Positions 49,215 through 58,245 of a stretch of DNA of 64,000 nucleotides are shown here, piece by piece. Within the stretch, counting starts at the first letter, position 1; every line of letters starts with the position of its first letter. The notes beneath the pieces are model-generated. The model made no database searches, was not told the DNA's origin, and saw only the letters and a list, made by a program, of their open reading frames with translations. Origin of the DNA: Chryseobacterium geocarposphaerae. Lineage in GTDB: Bacteria > Bacteroidota > Bacteroidia > Flavobacteriales > Weeksellaceae. The stretch spans positions 372,001 through 436,000 of the forward strand of contig NZ_PGFD01000002.1 of NCBI RefSeq assembly GCF_002797535.1, given 5' to 3'. Made by a program: the position numbers and the translations under genes.

Positions 49215-50435
49215 TTAACTTAGCATTCGCTGTGCTTTTTTCACCCCTTCTACGAGCGAATCAATCTCATTGAAAGTATTGTAAACTGCGAAGCTGGCTC
49301 TTACCGTTCCTGCGATATTAAAAAAACTCATGATGGGCTGTGTACAATGGTGTCCCGTTCTTACGGCAATTCCCATTTTATCAAGGATCATTCCTACATC
49401 AGAAGAAATTCCTACTCCTTCAAGGTTAAAAGAGACAACCCCTGTTCTGTGGGCTTTTTCCCCATATATTTTCACTCCTTCGATTTCCAAAAGCTGTCTT
49501 TGCGCATATTCCAACAAAGCATTTTCATGATTCTGGATATTCTCCTGTCCTACTTTTTGAATAAAATCAACTGCTACTCCCAACGCAATATTTCCTCCAA
49601 CATTCGGAGTTCCCGCTTCAAATTTAAAAGGAAGTCCTGCATAAGTTGTTCCGTCAAAAGAACATGTTGCAATCATCTCTCCTCCTCCGTGAAACGGCGG
49701 CAGATCTTCAAGAACCTCCTGCTTTCCGTATAAAATTCCCGTTCCCATCGGAGCGTACATTTTATGACCTGAAAACACAAAGAAATCACAATCTAACTTT
49801 TGAACATCAATGGTAAAATGCGGTGCAGACTGAGCCCCGTCAATAACAATATAAGCATTGGAATTTGCTCTTGTTTTAGCAATAATTTCTTCAATAGGAT
49901 TTACAATTCCCAACGCATTTGAAACCTGATTAACCGAAATCACTTTCGTTTTTTCACTTAAAAATTCATCTAACTTATCTAATTGAAGAATTCCGTTTTC
50001 ATCGATAGGGATTACTCGTAATTTCGCCCCGGTTCTTTCACAAAGCATTTGCCATGGAACAATATTCGAGTGGTGTTCAAGATAAGAGATGATAATTTCA
50101 TCATCTTTCTTCAATTTCTGAGTTAAAATATAAGAGACAAGGTTTAATCCTTCTGTTGTTCCTTTTGTAAAAATAACTTCGAAATCATGCTTAGCATTGA
50201 TGAACTTCTGAATTTTTCTTCTTGAAAGCTCCATTTCTTCTGTTGCTAATTGGCTTAATGTATGAATTCCCCTATGCACATTAGCATTAATCTCTGTGTA
50301 ATATGTATTCCAAACCTCTAAAACCGAATTAGGTTTTTGAGATGTTGCCGCATTATCTAAGTAAACTAAAGGTTTACCATTCACCTTCTGATCTAATATA
50401 GAAAACTGACTTCTGATTTCCTGAATGTCAAACAT
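49215..50435 (-). CDS. sufS: Cysteine desulfurase SufS
   Basis: PLP enzyme of 406 residues that takes sulfur from cysteine for Fe-S cluster assembly. Group II features: VYLDNAATSQKPNSVLEVWN, NVHRGIHTLSQLATEEME, VDGAQSAPHFTIDVQ, the PLP lysine in FFVFSGHKMYAPMGTG and the persulfide Cys in VRTGHHCTQPIMSF. No sufE is seen in the window. A hairpin (50521-50549) and a -7 box (50478-50485) separate it from sufD, so it can be transcribed on its own. Confidence 0.96.
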   Translation of the reverse strand: MFDIQEIRSQFSILDQKVNGKPLVYLDNAATSQKPNSVLEVWNTYYTEINANVHRGIHTLSQLATEEMELSRRKIQKFINAKHDFEVIFTKGTTEGLNLVSYILTQKLKKDDEIIISYLEHHSNIVPWQMLCERTGAKLRVIPIDENGILQLDKLDEFLSEKTKVISVNQVSNALGIVNPIEEIIAKTRANSNAYIVIDGAQSAPHFTIDVQKLDCDFFVFSGHKMYAPMGTGILYGKQEVLEDLPPFHGGGEMIATCSFDGTTYAGLPFKFEAGTPNVGGNIALGVAVDFIQKVGQENIQNHENALLEYAQRQLLEIEGVKIYGEKAHRTGVVSFNLEGVGISSDVGMILDKMGIAVRTGHHCTQPIMSFFNIAGTVRASFAVYNTFNEIDSLVEGVKKAQRMLS

Positions 50436-50477
50436 TTATTAAAATTTTAAATTAAAACGTCCTTATTTAGAACTCTT

Positions 50478-50485
50478 CAAATTTA
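50478..50485 (-). promoter_or_regulatory. Internal -7 box for sufS
   Basis: Reverse-strand TAAATTTG, a perfect TAnnTTTG, 42 bases upstream of the sufS ATG and downstream of the sufD-sufS hairpin. Confidence 0.55.
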
Positions 50486-50520
50486 CGGCTTTTTCTTAAT
50501 ACTTGCTGTTAAACAAAAGC

Positions 50521-50549
50521 AAAAAGCACTTCTGTTTGAAGTGCTTTTT
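50521..50549 (-). terminator. Terminator-like hairpin between sufD and sufS
   Basis: Perfect stem AAAAGCACTTC/GAAGTGCTTTT with loop TGTTT, followed on the reverse strand by further T. It would stop or reduce read-through from sufABCD. Confidence 0.75.
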
Positions 50550-50565
50550 ATATTTCAAATATTGA

Positions 50566-51900
50566 TTAAAATTCAATATCTACTTCTAATTTTTCAGCCA
50601 AAAGCTTAGAAATTTTTTCTTTCAGAGGTTCAATATCGATGTTCTGCATCGCATCGTTGGCAAAAGCATATAAAAGCAATGCCTGAGCTTCTTTTTTAGA
50701 AATTCCTCTCGCTCTCAGATAGAACAATGCATCTTCATTCAGCTGTCCTACTGTACAACCGTGAGAACACTTCACATCATCCGCAAAAATCTCCAGCTGA
50801 GGTTTTGTATCGATCGTTGCTCCTTCGCTTAATAAAACGTTATTATTTTGCTGATAAGCATTCGTTTTCTGAGCAATTTTATCTACAAATACTTTTCCAT
50901 TGAAAACCCCGTGAGATTTCCCGTCGAAAATACCTTTGTAATTCTGGTAACTTTCACAATTCGGCTGATTATGGTGAACCGCCGTGTGGTGATCGACCAA
51001 CTGATCTTTCCCGATAATGGTGATCCCGTTCATGAATGAGTTGATATTCGACCCGTTCTGAATGAAATCCAGGTTGTTTCTTACCAATTTACCTCCGAAA
51101 GAGAAAGTATTCACAGTCGTTAAACTGTCTTTTTCCTGTTTTGCGAAAGTATTGTCAATTAAATAAGAAGTATCATTATCGTTCTGTAACTTATGCCAAT
51201 CTGCTTTTGCATTCGGATACGTGAAAATTTCAGTTACAGAATTTGTTAACACATAGGTACTGTCAAAATTATGATGACTTTCAATGATCTCTACTTTTGC
51301 ACCCTCTTCTACAATTAATAAGTTTCTTGTATTATAGAATGTATTTTCTTCCTGATTCTGAGAAATGTAGAAAACATGAATCGGTTTTTCAATCACTACA
51401 TTTTTAGGAACTTTCAAGAAGAAACCATACTTACAATAAGCTTGGTTCAAATTGGTAAAAGCTGATTTGTCGCCAGCAATTGTATTGAAATATTTGTCGA
51501 AAACATCTTTATGCTTCTCATCATTCAATGCGTAATTGAATGAAAGAAACTCAACATTTTCAATTGAAACTTTTGATAATTCTTTATGAAGTTTACCGTT
51601 TACGAAAGTGATCCAGTCAAAATTTTCTTCGCCCAAATGCAACTGATCCAGCTGCTCTTTGGTGATATTGTGACTTTCTTTAGGGAAAAAATTATATTCC
51701 TTTTCAGTAATCTCCTTTAAGCTGGTATATTTATATTCTTCGTCTTTTTTTGTCGGAAAACCAACACTCTCGAATCGCTGAAGAGCTGCTTTTCTTTCTT
51801 CATCTAAAAATCTGTGATGAAGACTCTCCAAAAATTCATTATGGTTTTCTGTAATCTGTTCTTTTAATGCCATTACTGGTATATCTGTGGTTTGCACCAT
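50566..51900 (-). CDS. sufD: Fe-S cluster assembly scaffold subunit SufD
   Basis: SufD forms the SufBC2D scaffold with SufB and SufC. The 444 residues have an N-terminal helical part (RFLDEERKAALQRFESVGFP) and the beta-helix core (NLLIVEEGAKVEIIESHHNF, HHTAVHHNQPNCESYQNYKG), ending in the C-terminal SufBD block CSHGCTVGQLNEDALFYLRA. The ATG at 51900 is preceded by AAAGGAAAA; an internal ATG at 51873 is the alternative. The gap to sufC contains a dispersed repeat element. Confidence 0.95.
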   Translation of the reverse strand: MVQTTDIPVMALKEQITENHNEFLESLHHRFLDEERKAALQRFESVGFPTKKDEEYKYTSLKEITEKEYNFFPKESHNITKEQLDQLHLGEENFDWITFVNGKLHKELSKVSIENVEFLSFNYALNDEKHKDVFDKYFNTIAGDKSAFTNLNQAYCKYGFFLKVPKNVVIEKPIHVFYISQNQEENTFYNTRNLLIVEEGAKVEIIESHHNFDSTYVLTNSVTEIFTYPNAKADWHKLQNDNDTSYLIDNTFAKQEKDSLTTVNTFSFGGKLVRNNLDFIQNGSNINSFMNGITIIGKDQLVDHHTAVHHNQPNCESYQNYKGIFDGKSHGVFNGKVFVDKIAQKTNAYQQNNNVLLSEGATIDTKPQLEIFADDVKCSHGCTVGQLNEDALFYLRARGISKKEAQALLLYAFANDAMQNIDIEPLKEKISKLLAEKLEVDIEF

Positions 51901-51927
51901 TTTTCCTTTTATTTGAGCTAAAATATT

Positions 51928-52002
51928 GTCATTCCGGAGAATGAGGAATCTAATTGTATGATTAGAGATTCTTCATTTCGCTACGCTTCATTCAGAATGA
52001 CA
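51928..52002. repeat. Dispersed repeat element TGTCATTC...GAATGACA, copy 1
   Basis: A 75-bp unit with inverted ends TGTCATTC/GAATGACA and inner AGATTCTTCATTTCGCTACG, closely related to the unit at 52932. It fills the gap between sufD and sufC. Confidence 0.75.
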
Positions 52003-52040
52003 ACGAAAAATTTTTAATCTCTGTGACAGTTGATTTCTTC

Positions 52041-52784
52041 TTAGTTAAGAAGCCAGTCATACCCTTTTTCTTCAAGTTCCAACGCAAGAGATTTGTCACC
52101 GGTTTTGATGATTTTTCCGTTTGCCAGAACATGAACGAAGTCAGGCTGAATATAATTAAGCAATCTCTGATAGTGTGTAATCAAAAGAACTGCGTTTCCT
52201 TCATTTTTGAACGCATTTACACCGTCTGCTACGATTCTCAATGCATCAATATCTAATCCTGAATCGGTTTCATCAAGAATAGCCAATTTCGGATCCAGCA
52301 TCATCATCTGAAAGATCTCATTTCTTTTCTTTTCACCTCCTGAGAATCCCTCATTTAATGATCTTGAAAGGAAATCTTTTTTGATTCCAAGCTTTTCAGA
52401 TTTTTCGCGGATTAAAGCCAGCATTTCTTTTGCAGGCATTTCTCCCAATCCGTTTGCTTTTCTGTTTTCGTTCATCGCCGCTTTGATGAAGTTCGTTACA
52501 GAAACTCCCGGAATTTCTACCGGATATTGGAAAGAAAGGAAAATCCCTTTGTGCGCTCTTTCTTCAGGAGCATCTTCGATGATATCCTCACCTCTGAAGA
52601 TGATTTCTCCGTCTGTAACCTCATAATCTTCTTTTCCTGCGATCACAGAAGAAAGAGTAGATTTACCGGCTCCGTTCGGCCCCATGATAGCATGAACTTC
52701 TCCCGGCTTTATTTCAAGATTGATACCTTTTAAAATTTCTGCGCCATCTTCAATTTTGGCGTGCAAGTTTTTTATATTTAACAT
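52041..52784 (-). CDS. sufC: Fe-S assembly ATPase SufC
   Basis: ABC-type ATPase of 247 residues that drives conformational change of the SufBD scaffold. Walker A is GPNGAGKST, the signature is LNEGFSGGEKKRNEIFQ, Walker B is LAILDETDSGLD, and the H loop is LITHYQRL. The gene is bordered on both sides by copies of the TGTCATT element. Confidence 0.97.
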   Translation of the reverse strand: MLNIKNLHAKIEDGAEILKGINLEIKPGEVHAIMGPNGAGKSTLSSVIAGKEDYEVTDGEIIFRGEDIIEDAPEERAHKGIFLSFQYPVEIPGVSVTNFIKAAMNENRKANGLGEMPAKEMLALIREKSEKLGIKKDFLSRSLNEGFSGGEKKRNEIFQMMMLDPKLAILDETDSGLDIDALRIVADGVNAFKNEGNAVLLITHYQRLLNYIQPDFVHVLANGKIIKTGDKSLALELEEKGYDWLLN

Positions 52785-52931
52785 ACATTCAAATTTATCG
52801 CAAGGTCAAACTTTGAGTATATCCTTTGTAACACTAAACCACAATTAACAAAGGCATTAACGCTAGCGAATGAAATATTATTTTATTCTTTTTTTAAACA
52901 TTAAAATTGAAATCAACCTTAATGTGTTGTT

Positions 52932-53006
52932 TGTCATTTCGACGAAGGAGAAATCTATTTTTTTAATAAAGATTCTTCACTTCGCTTTGCTTCGTTCAGA
53001 ATGACA
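52932..53006. repeat. Dispersed repeat element TGTCATTT...GAATGACA, copy 2
   Basis: A 75-bp unit with inner GAAGGAGAAATCTA and GATTCTTCACTTCGCTTTGC and an inverted end AGAATGACA. Same family and length as the copy at 51928; it lies between sufC and sufB. Confidence 0.75.
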
Positions 53007-53034
53007 AGACGCCAAACTGTCTGAAATTGAAATT

Positions 53035-54483
53035 TTATCCTACAGAACCTTCTAAAGAAATCTCAAGTAACTTCTGAGCTTCAATAGCAAACTCCATTGG
53101 TAATTTATTTAAAACTTCTTTACTGAAACCATTTACGATCAAAGCAATGGCTCTTTCTGTATCGATACCTCTCTGGTTACAGTAGAAAATCTGGTCTTCC
53201 CCGATTTTCGAAGTCGTTGCTTCGTGTTCCAGCTGTGCAGAAGGATCTTTGATCTCGATATAAGGGAAAGTATGTGCTCCACATTCGTTCCCCATCAGCA
53301 AAGAGTCACACTGAGAAAAGTTTCTTGCTCCTTTTGCAGTCGGCATTACTTTTACCAACCCTCTGTATGAGTTGTTTGACTTTCCAGCAGAAATCCCTTT
53401 AGAAATGATGGTAGACTTTGTATTCTTTCCGATGTGGATCATCTTTGTTCCTGTATCTGCATATTGGTGATTATTGGTCACCGCGATTGAATAAAACTCT
53501 CCAACCGAGTTATCTCCTTTCAAAATACAAGAAGGATACTTCCACGTTACTGCAGAACCAGTTTCAACCTGTGTCCAGGAGATTTTTGCATTCTTTTCGC
53601 AAAGCCCTCTTTTCGTTACAAAATTGAAAACTCCCCCTTTTCCTTCTTCATTACCCGGATACCAGTTTTGTACGGTTGAATATTTAATTTCAGCATTATC
53701 CATTGCGATCAGCTCAACAACAGCTGCGTGAAGCTGATTTTCGTCTCTTGATGGTGCTGTACATCCTTCAAGATAAGAAACATAACTTCCTTCATCCGCA
53801 ATCACAAGCGTTCTTTCAAACTGGCCTGTTCCTGCCTGATTGATACGGAAATACGTAGACAATTCCATCGGACATCTTACTCCTTTTGGAATATAACAGA
53901 AACTTCCGTCAGAGAATACTGCAGAATTCAGTGCCGAATAGAAATTATCTCCTCTCGGAACTACTTTTCCAAGATATTTTCTTACTAAGTCCGGATGATT
54001 TTTGATCGCCTCAGAAATAGAACAGAAAATAATTCCTTTTTCCATCAATGTCTCCTGAAAAGTCGTCTTTACCGAAACTGAGTCCATTACAATATCTACA
54101 GCAACTCCTGAAAGTCTTTTCTGCTCTTCGATATTGATCCCTAATTTTTCAAAAGTTTTGATCAATTCAGGATCTACTTCATCAAGACTCGCCAATTCTG
54201 GTTTTACTTTCGGAGCAGCATAATATTTGATTGCCTGAAAATCAGGTTTCTCATATTTAATATTGGCCCATTCCGGTTCTACCATTTTCAACCAGATTCT
54301 GAAAGATTCCAAACGCCATTCTGTCATCCATTCCGGTTCCTCTTTTTTCGCAGAAATCGCACGGATGATATCTTCATTTAAACCAATCGGGAAATCTTCG
54401 TAATCGATCTTTGTTTCCCAACCGAATTCATATTTTTTATTTTCTAGATCGACTCTTAGATCGTCTTCAGTGTACTTTGACAT
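53035..54483 (-). CDS. sufB: Fe-S cluster assembly scaffold subunit SufB
   Basis: Core scaffold protein of 482 residues on which the cluster forms. SufB blocks are [60 protein letters not shown] and the C-terminal [40 protein letters not shown]. It follows the four-helix-bundle gene in the sufA-4HB-B-C-D order. Confidence 0.97.
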   Translation of the reverse strand: MSKYTEDDLRVDLENKKYEFGWETKIDYEDFPIGLNEDIIRAISAKKEEPEWMTEWRLESFRIWLKMVEPEWANIKYEKPDFQAIKYYAAPKVKPELASLDEVDPELIKTFEKLGINIEEQKRLSGVAVDIVMDSVSVKTTFQETLMEKGIIFCSISEAIKNHPDLVRKYLGKVVPRGDNFYSALNSAVFSDGSFCYIPKGVRCPMELSTYFRINQAGTGQFERTLVIADEGSYVSYLEGCTAPSRDENQLHAAVVELIAMDNAEIKYSTVQNWYPGNEEGKGGVFNFVTKRGLCEKNAKISWTQVETGSAVTWKYPSCILKGDNSVGEFYSIAVTNNHQYADTGTKMIHIGKNTKSTIISKGISAGKSNNSYRGLVKVMPTAKGARNFSQCDSLLMGNECGAHTFPYIEIKDPSAQLEHEATTSKIGEDQIFYCNQRGIDTERAIALIVNGFSKEVLNKLPMEFAIEAQKLLEISLEGSVG

Positions 54484-54517
54484 TAATTAAATAATTAAAA
54501 ATTAAATGATTAAAAAA

Positions 54518-54886
54518 TTAGCTTCGTTTTTTAACATCAGTTTTAGAGAGATAATCAATAAATTTTGATAATTGTCTTGAAACCAATTTACAATCATTAA
54601 TTAAATCTTGTGTGTCCTCCTCATATAAAACCGAGCAAAGATGTAACATATTTCTTACTTCTCCACAACTGCCTTTAGAATATTTTAAAAATCTAATAAA
54701 CTGGGCATTATTGTTATACTCGCTTCCTTCCGCAATATTATTTGAAATTGACAAAACCGCTCTTTTGATTTGGTTACTCAATTCAAATTCCCTCTTATAT
54801 TTATCTTGATTTAAAAGATTAAAAACATTTTTTGTAAGATTAACAGCTAATTGATAAACTTCAAATTTTTCGAATTCATCCGCCAT
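54518..54886 (-). CDS. Four-helix-bundle protein (23S rRNA intervening-sequence protein family)
   Basis: A 122-residue protein with FEVYQLAVNLTKNVFNLLNQ, ELSNQIKRAVLSISNNIAEG, RFLKYSKGSCGEVRNMLHLC and QLSKFIDYL, the pattern of the S23/IVP family. Members fold as a four-helix bundle that assembles in rings. Originally found in rRNA intervening sequences, they also occur as free genes with unknown role. No rRNA is nearby. It lies within the suf operon between sufA and sufB, with gaps of about 34 bases on both sides. Confidence 0.9.
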   Translation of the reverse strand: MADEFEKFEVYQLAVNLTKNVFNLLNQDKYKREFELSNQIKRAVLSISNNIAEGSEYNNNAQFIRFLKYSKGSCGEVRNMLHLCSVLYEEDTQDLINDCKLVSRQLSKFIDYLSKTDVKKRS

Positions 54887-54920
54887 TTACTAATTTTTTA
54901 ATCCTTTAATCTTTTAATAA

Positions 54921-55250
54921 CTATAAGCTGAAAGATTCTCCGCACCCACATGTTCTTGATGCGTTCGGATTGTTAAAAACAAATCCCTTTCCATTCAAAC
55001 CTCCTGAATATTCCAGAGTGGTACCCGCTAAATAGAGAATTGATTTTTTATCTACAATAATTTTAATGTCATTGTCTTCAAAAACCTGATCTGTGTCTGT
55101 TTTTTCGTTGTCGAACTTCAAAACATATTCTAAACCAGAGCATCCTCCGCTTTTCACCCCCACTCTTATATAGTCTTCAAAAGGTTTAAAACCATCTTCT
55201 GTCATCAGTTGGATGGCTTTTGCTTTTGCTTGATCTGATACTTTTATCAT
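54921..55250 (-). CDS. sufA: Fe-S cluster carrier SufA/IscA family
   Basis: A-type carrier of 109 residues that passes clusters to apoproteins. The three conserved cysteines are visible in VGVKSGGCSGLEYVLKFDN and the C-terminal SRTCGCGES. It is the first gene of the suf operon, 28 bases after a TATTTTTG -7 box. I use sufA on context; IscA and ErpA are close relatives. Confidence 0.93.
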   Translation of the reverse strand: MIKVSDQAKAKAIQLMTEDGFKPFEDYIRVGVKSGGCSGLEYVLKFDNEKTDTDQVFEDNDIKIIVDKKSILYLAGTTLEYSGGLNGKGFVFNNPNASRTCGCGESFSL

Positions 55251-55278
55251 TGTATTTATTTAGAATGATTTAATAATG

Positions 55279-55286
55279 CAAAAATA
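55279..55286 (-). promoter_or_regulatory. -7 box for the suf operon
   Basis: Reverse-strand TATTTTTG, a perfect TAnnTTTG, 28 bases upstream of the sufA ATG; a TTTG about 20 bases further upstream (reverse of 55307-55310) may be the -33 element. Confidence 0.65.
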
Positions 55287-55466
55287 CGAACTAATTTCCG
55301 CAATCTCAAATTGAAGATATCTATTTTAATGATTCTGTTAGTAATAAGATTATTCTTAACAGCTTGGGTAATGTTAAAAAATATATAATTTTTTCCTTTC
55401 AAATCTGCAGATTCCGTTTTTGATTTAACTTTAAACAATATTTTTTATCTATTAAAAAAATTAGCA

Positions 55467-56408
55467 GTGAAACAGAAACTACTTGTTTTCCTTGTATTGT
55501 TTTCAGTAATAAAGTCTTACGGACAGACCACGAGATATATTTATGAAACTTCGGTAAACCCCGATTCGATCAATCTGGTAACGATGAAAACGGAGAGAAC
55601 TTTCCTGGATGTAAAAGCAAACCGATCATTATTCATTAGCGAAAATAAATTAATACAGGATTCTTTATTTGCATCTTTTAAACCTGAAGAAAACAGAAAA
55701 AAAGAAGAGAAAGATCTTTCAAAATCCGAAAAGATAAAAAGACCAGAAGCAACTTTCTTTGAATATTTCATCACGAAAGAAATTCCTGAACAAAAAGTTT
55801 ATTACCATGACAAAGTAGGTATAAAGCAAATTTATTATCAGGAAGACCGTCCGATACAATGGGAAATCACCAGTGACACTGGAAAGCAGAATGGATATTT
55901 GGCTCAAAAAGCGGTTGCGAATTTTGGAGGAAGAGTCTGGACCGCATGGTTTACAAAAGACATTACTATTTCAGACGGACCTTATAAATTTTCGGGCCTG
56001 CCCGGACTTATTGTAAAATTAGAAGATGATAAAGGAGATTACAGGTTTGATCTTGTAACGAAAATGATTCTTCAAAATGCCTTTGAAGAACCAATAAGCG
56101 CTGATGCGAAACAAAGTACCAGAATTAATTTTAATGGTGACAAGGCTGCCCTGAAATTGGAATTTTCGAAAAACAGAAAAAACATGGCCGGAAATGGAGA
56201 CGGAATGCAAAATTTCCGAGGTGGAGGACGACGAGGCGGCGGTATGAACGGAAGCGGAATGCCTGGAGGAATGAGTGGAATGCAAGGCGGTATGGGACAC
56301 CATGGCGGAATGGATGAGGGAATACAACAGATGCCAAGTATGAATTCAAATGGCAACAGTTCTCCAATAATGAGCACAGCCCCTCAAAACCCAATTGAAT
56401 TAAAATAA
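55467..56408 (+). CDS. GLPGLI-family secreted protein 1
   Basis: A 313-residue exported protein (signal peptide LLVFLVLFSVIKSYGQ, start GTG). It carries the family name motif in GPYKFSGLPGLIVKLEDDKG and the preceding AVANFGGRVWTAWFTKDI block. The C-terminal 80 residues are low-complexity, rich in Gly and Met (GGRRGGGMNGSGMPGGMSGM) with a few His, which could bind metal or be disordered. GLPGLI proteins are common in Bacteroidetes and of unknown role. A paralogue follows after 13 bases. Confidence 0.88.
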   Translation: MKQKLLVFLVLFSVIKSYGQTTRYIYETSVNPDSINLVTMKTERTFLDVKANRSLFISENKLIQDSLFASFKPEENRKKEEKDLSKSEKIKRPEATFFEYFITKEIPEQKVYYHDKVGIKQIYYQEDRPIQWEITSDTGKQNGYLAQKAVANFGGRVWTAWFTKDITISDGPYKFSGLPGLIVKLEDDKGDYRFDLVTKMILQNAFEEPISADAKQSTRINFNGDKAALKLEFSKNRKNMAGNGDGMQNFRGGGRRGGGMNGSGMPGGMSGMQGGMGHHGGMDEGIQQMPSMNSNGNSSPIMSTAPQNPIELK

Positions 56409-56421
56409 AAAATATAAATCA

Positions 56422-57261
56422 ATGAAAAAGTTAGGAATGATAGCTTTAGCGTTATTCATGCAGACAGCTTTTGCACAAACCAACAGATTTGTGTACCAGG
56501 TGACCATGAAACCTGATGCTTCCAATAAAAATGATGTGAAGACCGAAAATGCCTACCTGGATATTTCGGCAGAAAAGTCTCTTTTCTATTCTGAAAACAG
56601 ATTTAAAAGAGATTCTATTATGCAAAAAGCCTTTCAAAGTGGAGGCGGAAGGGGAAGTTTCAACAGAGATCAGATGGAAAGTCTGAGATCGAACATCAAC
56701 TACTCTATTGAAAAAGATAAGGAAAATCAAAAGACAATTTATAAAGACAGATTAGGTCGGGATATTTATGTATATGAAGAAGACCGTCCGATTAATTGGA
56801 AAATTTCTTCTGAAACGACCAAAATCGGAGATTATAAAGTTCAGAAAGCCGAAACAGAGTTCGCAGGGAGAAAATGGACTGCTTGGTTTACTACAGATTT
56901 ACCGTATCAGGATGGCCCTTATAAATTCAGCGGACTTCCGGGACTTATCGTTAAAGCCGAGGATGACAAAGGGGATTATTCATTTGATTTGATGAAAAAC
57001 TATAAAATCTCAGAAATTCCTGCTTTAAATCAGTTTGGAAATGTGATTAAAGTAAAAAGAACTGATTTTGTAAAACAACAGGAGAAGTTTAAAACAGATC
57101 CGATGTCATTCATGAATCAAGGCGGCGGTGGAGGAATTTCTGCTCCGATGAGAATTGGCGGAGGCGGTGGAAATCAAAACCCCGGTGATATGAGAAAGAG
57201 AATGGAAGAAAGAGTAAAAGAAGAAGCTAAAAGAAACAGCAATCCGATAGAACTGCAATAA
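56422..57261 (+). CDS. GLPGLI-family secreted protein 2
   Basis: A 279-residue paralogue of the preceding protein (signal peptide LGMIALALFMQTAFAQ). Shared blocks are ETEFAGRKWTAWFTTDLPYQ and GPYKFSGLPGLIVKAEDDKG. It also has a glycine-rich C-terminal part (NQGGGGGISAPMRIGGGGGN) but lacks the Met/His-rich run of protein 1. The two probably arose by tandem duplication and share a transcript that ends at the hairpin just downstream. Confidence 0.88.
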   Translation: MKKLGMIALALFMQTAFAQTNRFVYQVTMKPDASNKNDVKTENAYLDISAEKSLFYSENRFKRDSIMQKAFQSGGGRGSFNRDQMESLRSNINYSIEKDKENQKTIYKDRLGRDIYVYEEDRPINWKISSETTKIGDYKVQKAETEFAGRKWTAWFTTDLPYQDGPYKFSGLPGLIVKAEDDKGDYSFDLMKNYKISEIPALNQFGNVIKVKRTDFVKQQEKFKTDPMSFMNQGGGGGISAPMRIGGGGGNQNPGDMRKRMEERVKEEAKRNSNPIELQ

Positions 57262-57263
57262 AT

Positions 57264-57299
57264 AAAAAAATCCTGAAGAAAATCTTCAGGATTTTTTTA
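57264..57299. terminator. Bidirectional terminator between GLPGLI gene 2 and the zinc metallopeptidase
   Basis: Stem AAAAAAATCCTGAAGA/TCTTCAGGATTTTTTT with a short loop; it serves two convergent genes. Confidence 0.85.
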
Positions 57300-57306
57300 T
57301 TTTTGA

Positions 57307-58167
57307 TTAATTACCTAAAATTTGATTAAAGGTATTCCCCTGTCGTATATCTCCGGTATTATATCCTTTCATAAACCATTCTTTACGCTGAGCGGAAGAT
57401 CCGTGCGTGAAGCTTTCCTGATTTACATATCCCTGTGATCTTTTCTGGATATTATCATCTCCCACCGCTTCTGCAGCATCTATCGCAGACTGAACATCTC
57501 CCGGTTCCAATATATGTTCTCTATTATCCGTTTGTTTTGCCCAAACCCCTGCATAAAAATCTGCCTGGAGTTCTGTAGCAACTGAGACTTTATTCACCTG
57601 TGCTTCAGAATAATTTCCGCTTGTTCTTACTTTGTCTGTTTTACCCAGAGTACCCAAAAGATTTTGCACATGGTGTCCCATTTCATGAGCCATCACGTAG
57701 GCAATGGAGAATTCCGTTACTTTGGCTCCGAAGCGTTGTTCCAGTTCTTTAAAAAAACTCATATCCATATACACCGTCTGATCTACAGGACAATAAAAAG
57801 GTCCCATTGCAGATTGAGCCGTTCCACATCCGGATTGCGTGGTATTTTCAAATAAAACGACTCTTGCAGGAGTATATTTTATTCTGTTTTCAGCGAAAAT
57901 TTTAGTCCAGGTTTCTTCATTTTCGGCGGTTACCATTTGAACAAATTCTCTCACTTTAAGTTCATTCGCATTAAGTTCCCGTTGCTCTGTCTGTGCTCCT
58001 CCATTTCCCATATTTCCTGAAGAAAGAATGGAGGAAGGATCTCCTCCCAAGAAAAATACAATTGCTGCAATGATAAGCGTACCAAGACCTCCTCCTACAA
58101 TTGCTCCGCCACTGCCAGAACCTCGCCTGTCTTCTACGTTACCGCTTCTATCGTCTGTCCATTTCAT
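57307..58167 (-). CDS. YpfJ-family neutral zinc metallopeptidase
   Basis: A 286-residue protein with a short cytoplasmic, glycine-rich start (DDRSGNVEDRRGSGSGG) and one membrane helix (LGTLIIAAIVFFLGG), so the catalytic part faces the periplasm. The zinc motif HEMGHHVQN is followed by the glutamate ligand in ELQADFYAGVWA, matching Zn_peptidase_2 (YpfJ). Other family blocks are FCPVDQTVYMD-like FYCPVDQTVYMDMSFF and RSQGYVNQESFTHGSSAQRK. Substrate unknown. Confidence 0.9.
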   Translation of the reverse strand: MKWTDDRSGNVEDRRGSGSGGAIVGGGLGTLIIAAIVFFLGGDPSSILSSGNMGNGGAQTEQRELNANELKVREFVQMVTAENEETWTKIFAENRIKYTPARVVLFENTTQSGCGTAQSAMGPFYCPVDQTVYMDMSFFKELEQRFGAKVTEFSIAYVMAHEMGHHVQNLLGTLGKTDKVRTSGNYSEAQVNKVSVATELQADFYAGVWAKQTDNREHILEPGDVQSAIDAAEAVGDDNIQKRSQGYVNQESFTHGSSAQRKEWFMKGYNTGDIRQGNTFNQILGN

Positions 58168-58219
58168 ATTTTAGTTTTATTTTATATGTAAATTTAAAAT
58201 AATATCATTACTAAATAAT

Positions 58220-58227
58220 TACTTTTG
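58220..58227 (+). promoter_or_regulatory. -7 box for the lipoprotein/YgiB/YgiC-like operon
   Basis: TACTTTTG, a perfect TAnnTTTG, 18 bases before the GTG start at 58246, which supports that start. Confidence 0.6.
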
Positions 58228-58245
58228 TGAAAAATTAAAACTAAA

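Noticed and set aside
54518..54886. rRNA intervening sequence
   Set aside because: The protein family matches, but there is no rRNA sequence around it; it is a gene in the suf operon.
55256..55438. 60-codon reverse-strand reading frame upstream of sufA
   Set aside because: It covers the suf promoter, has no recognisable features and no sign of coding.
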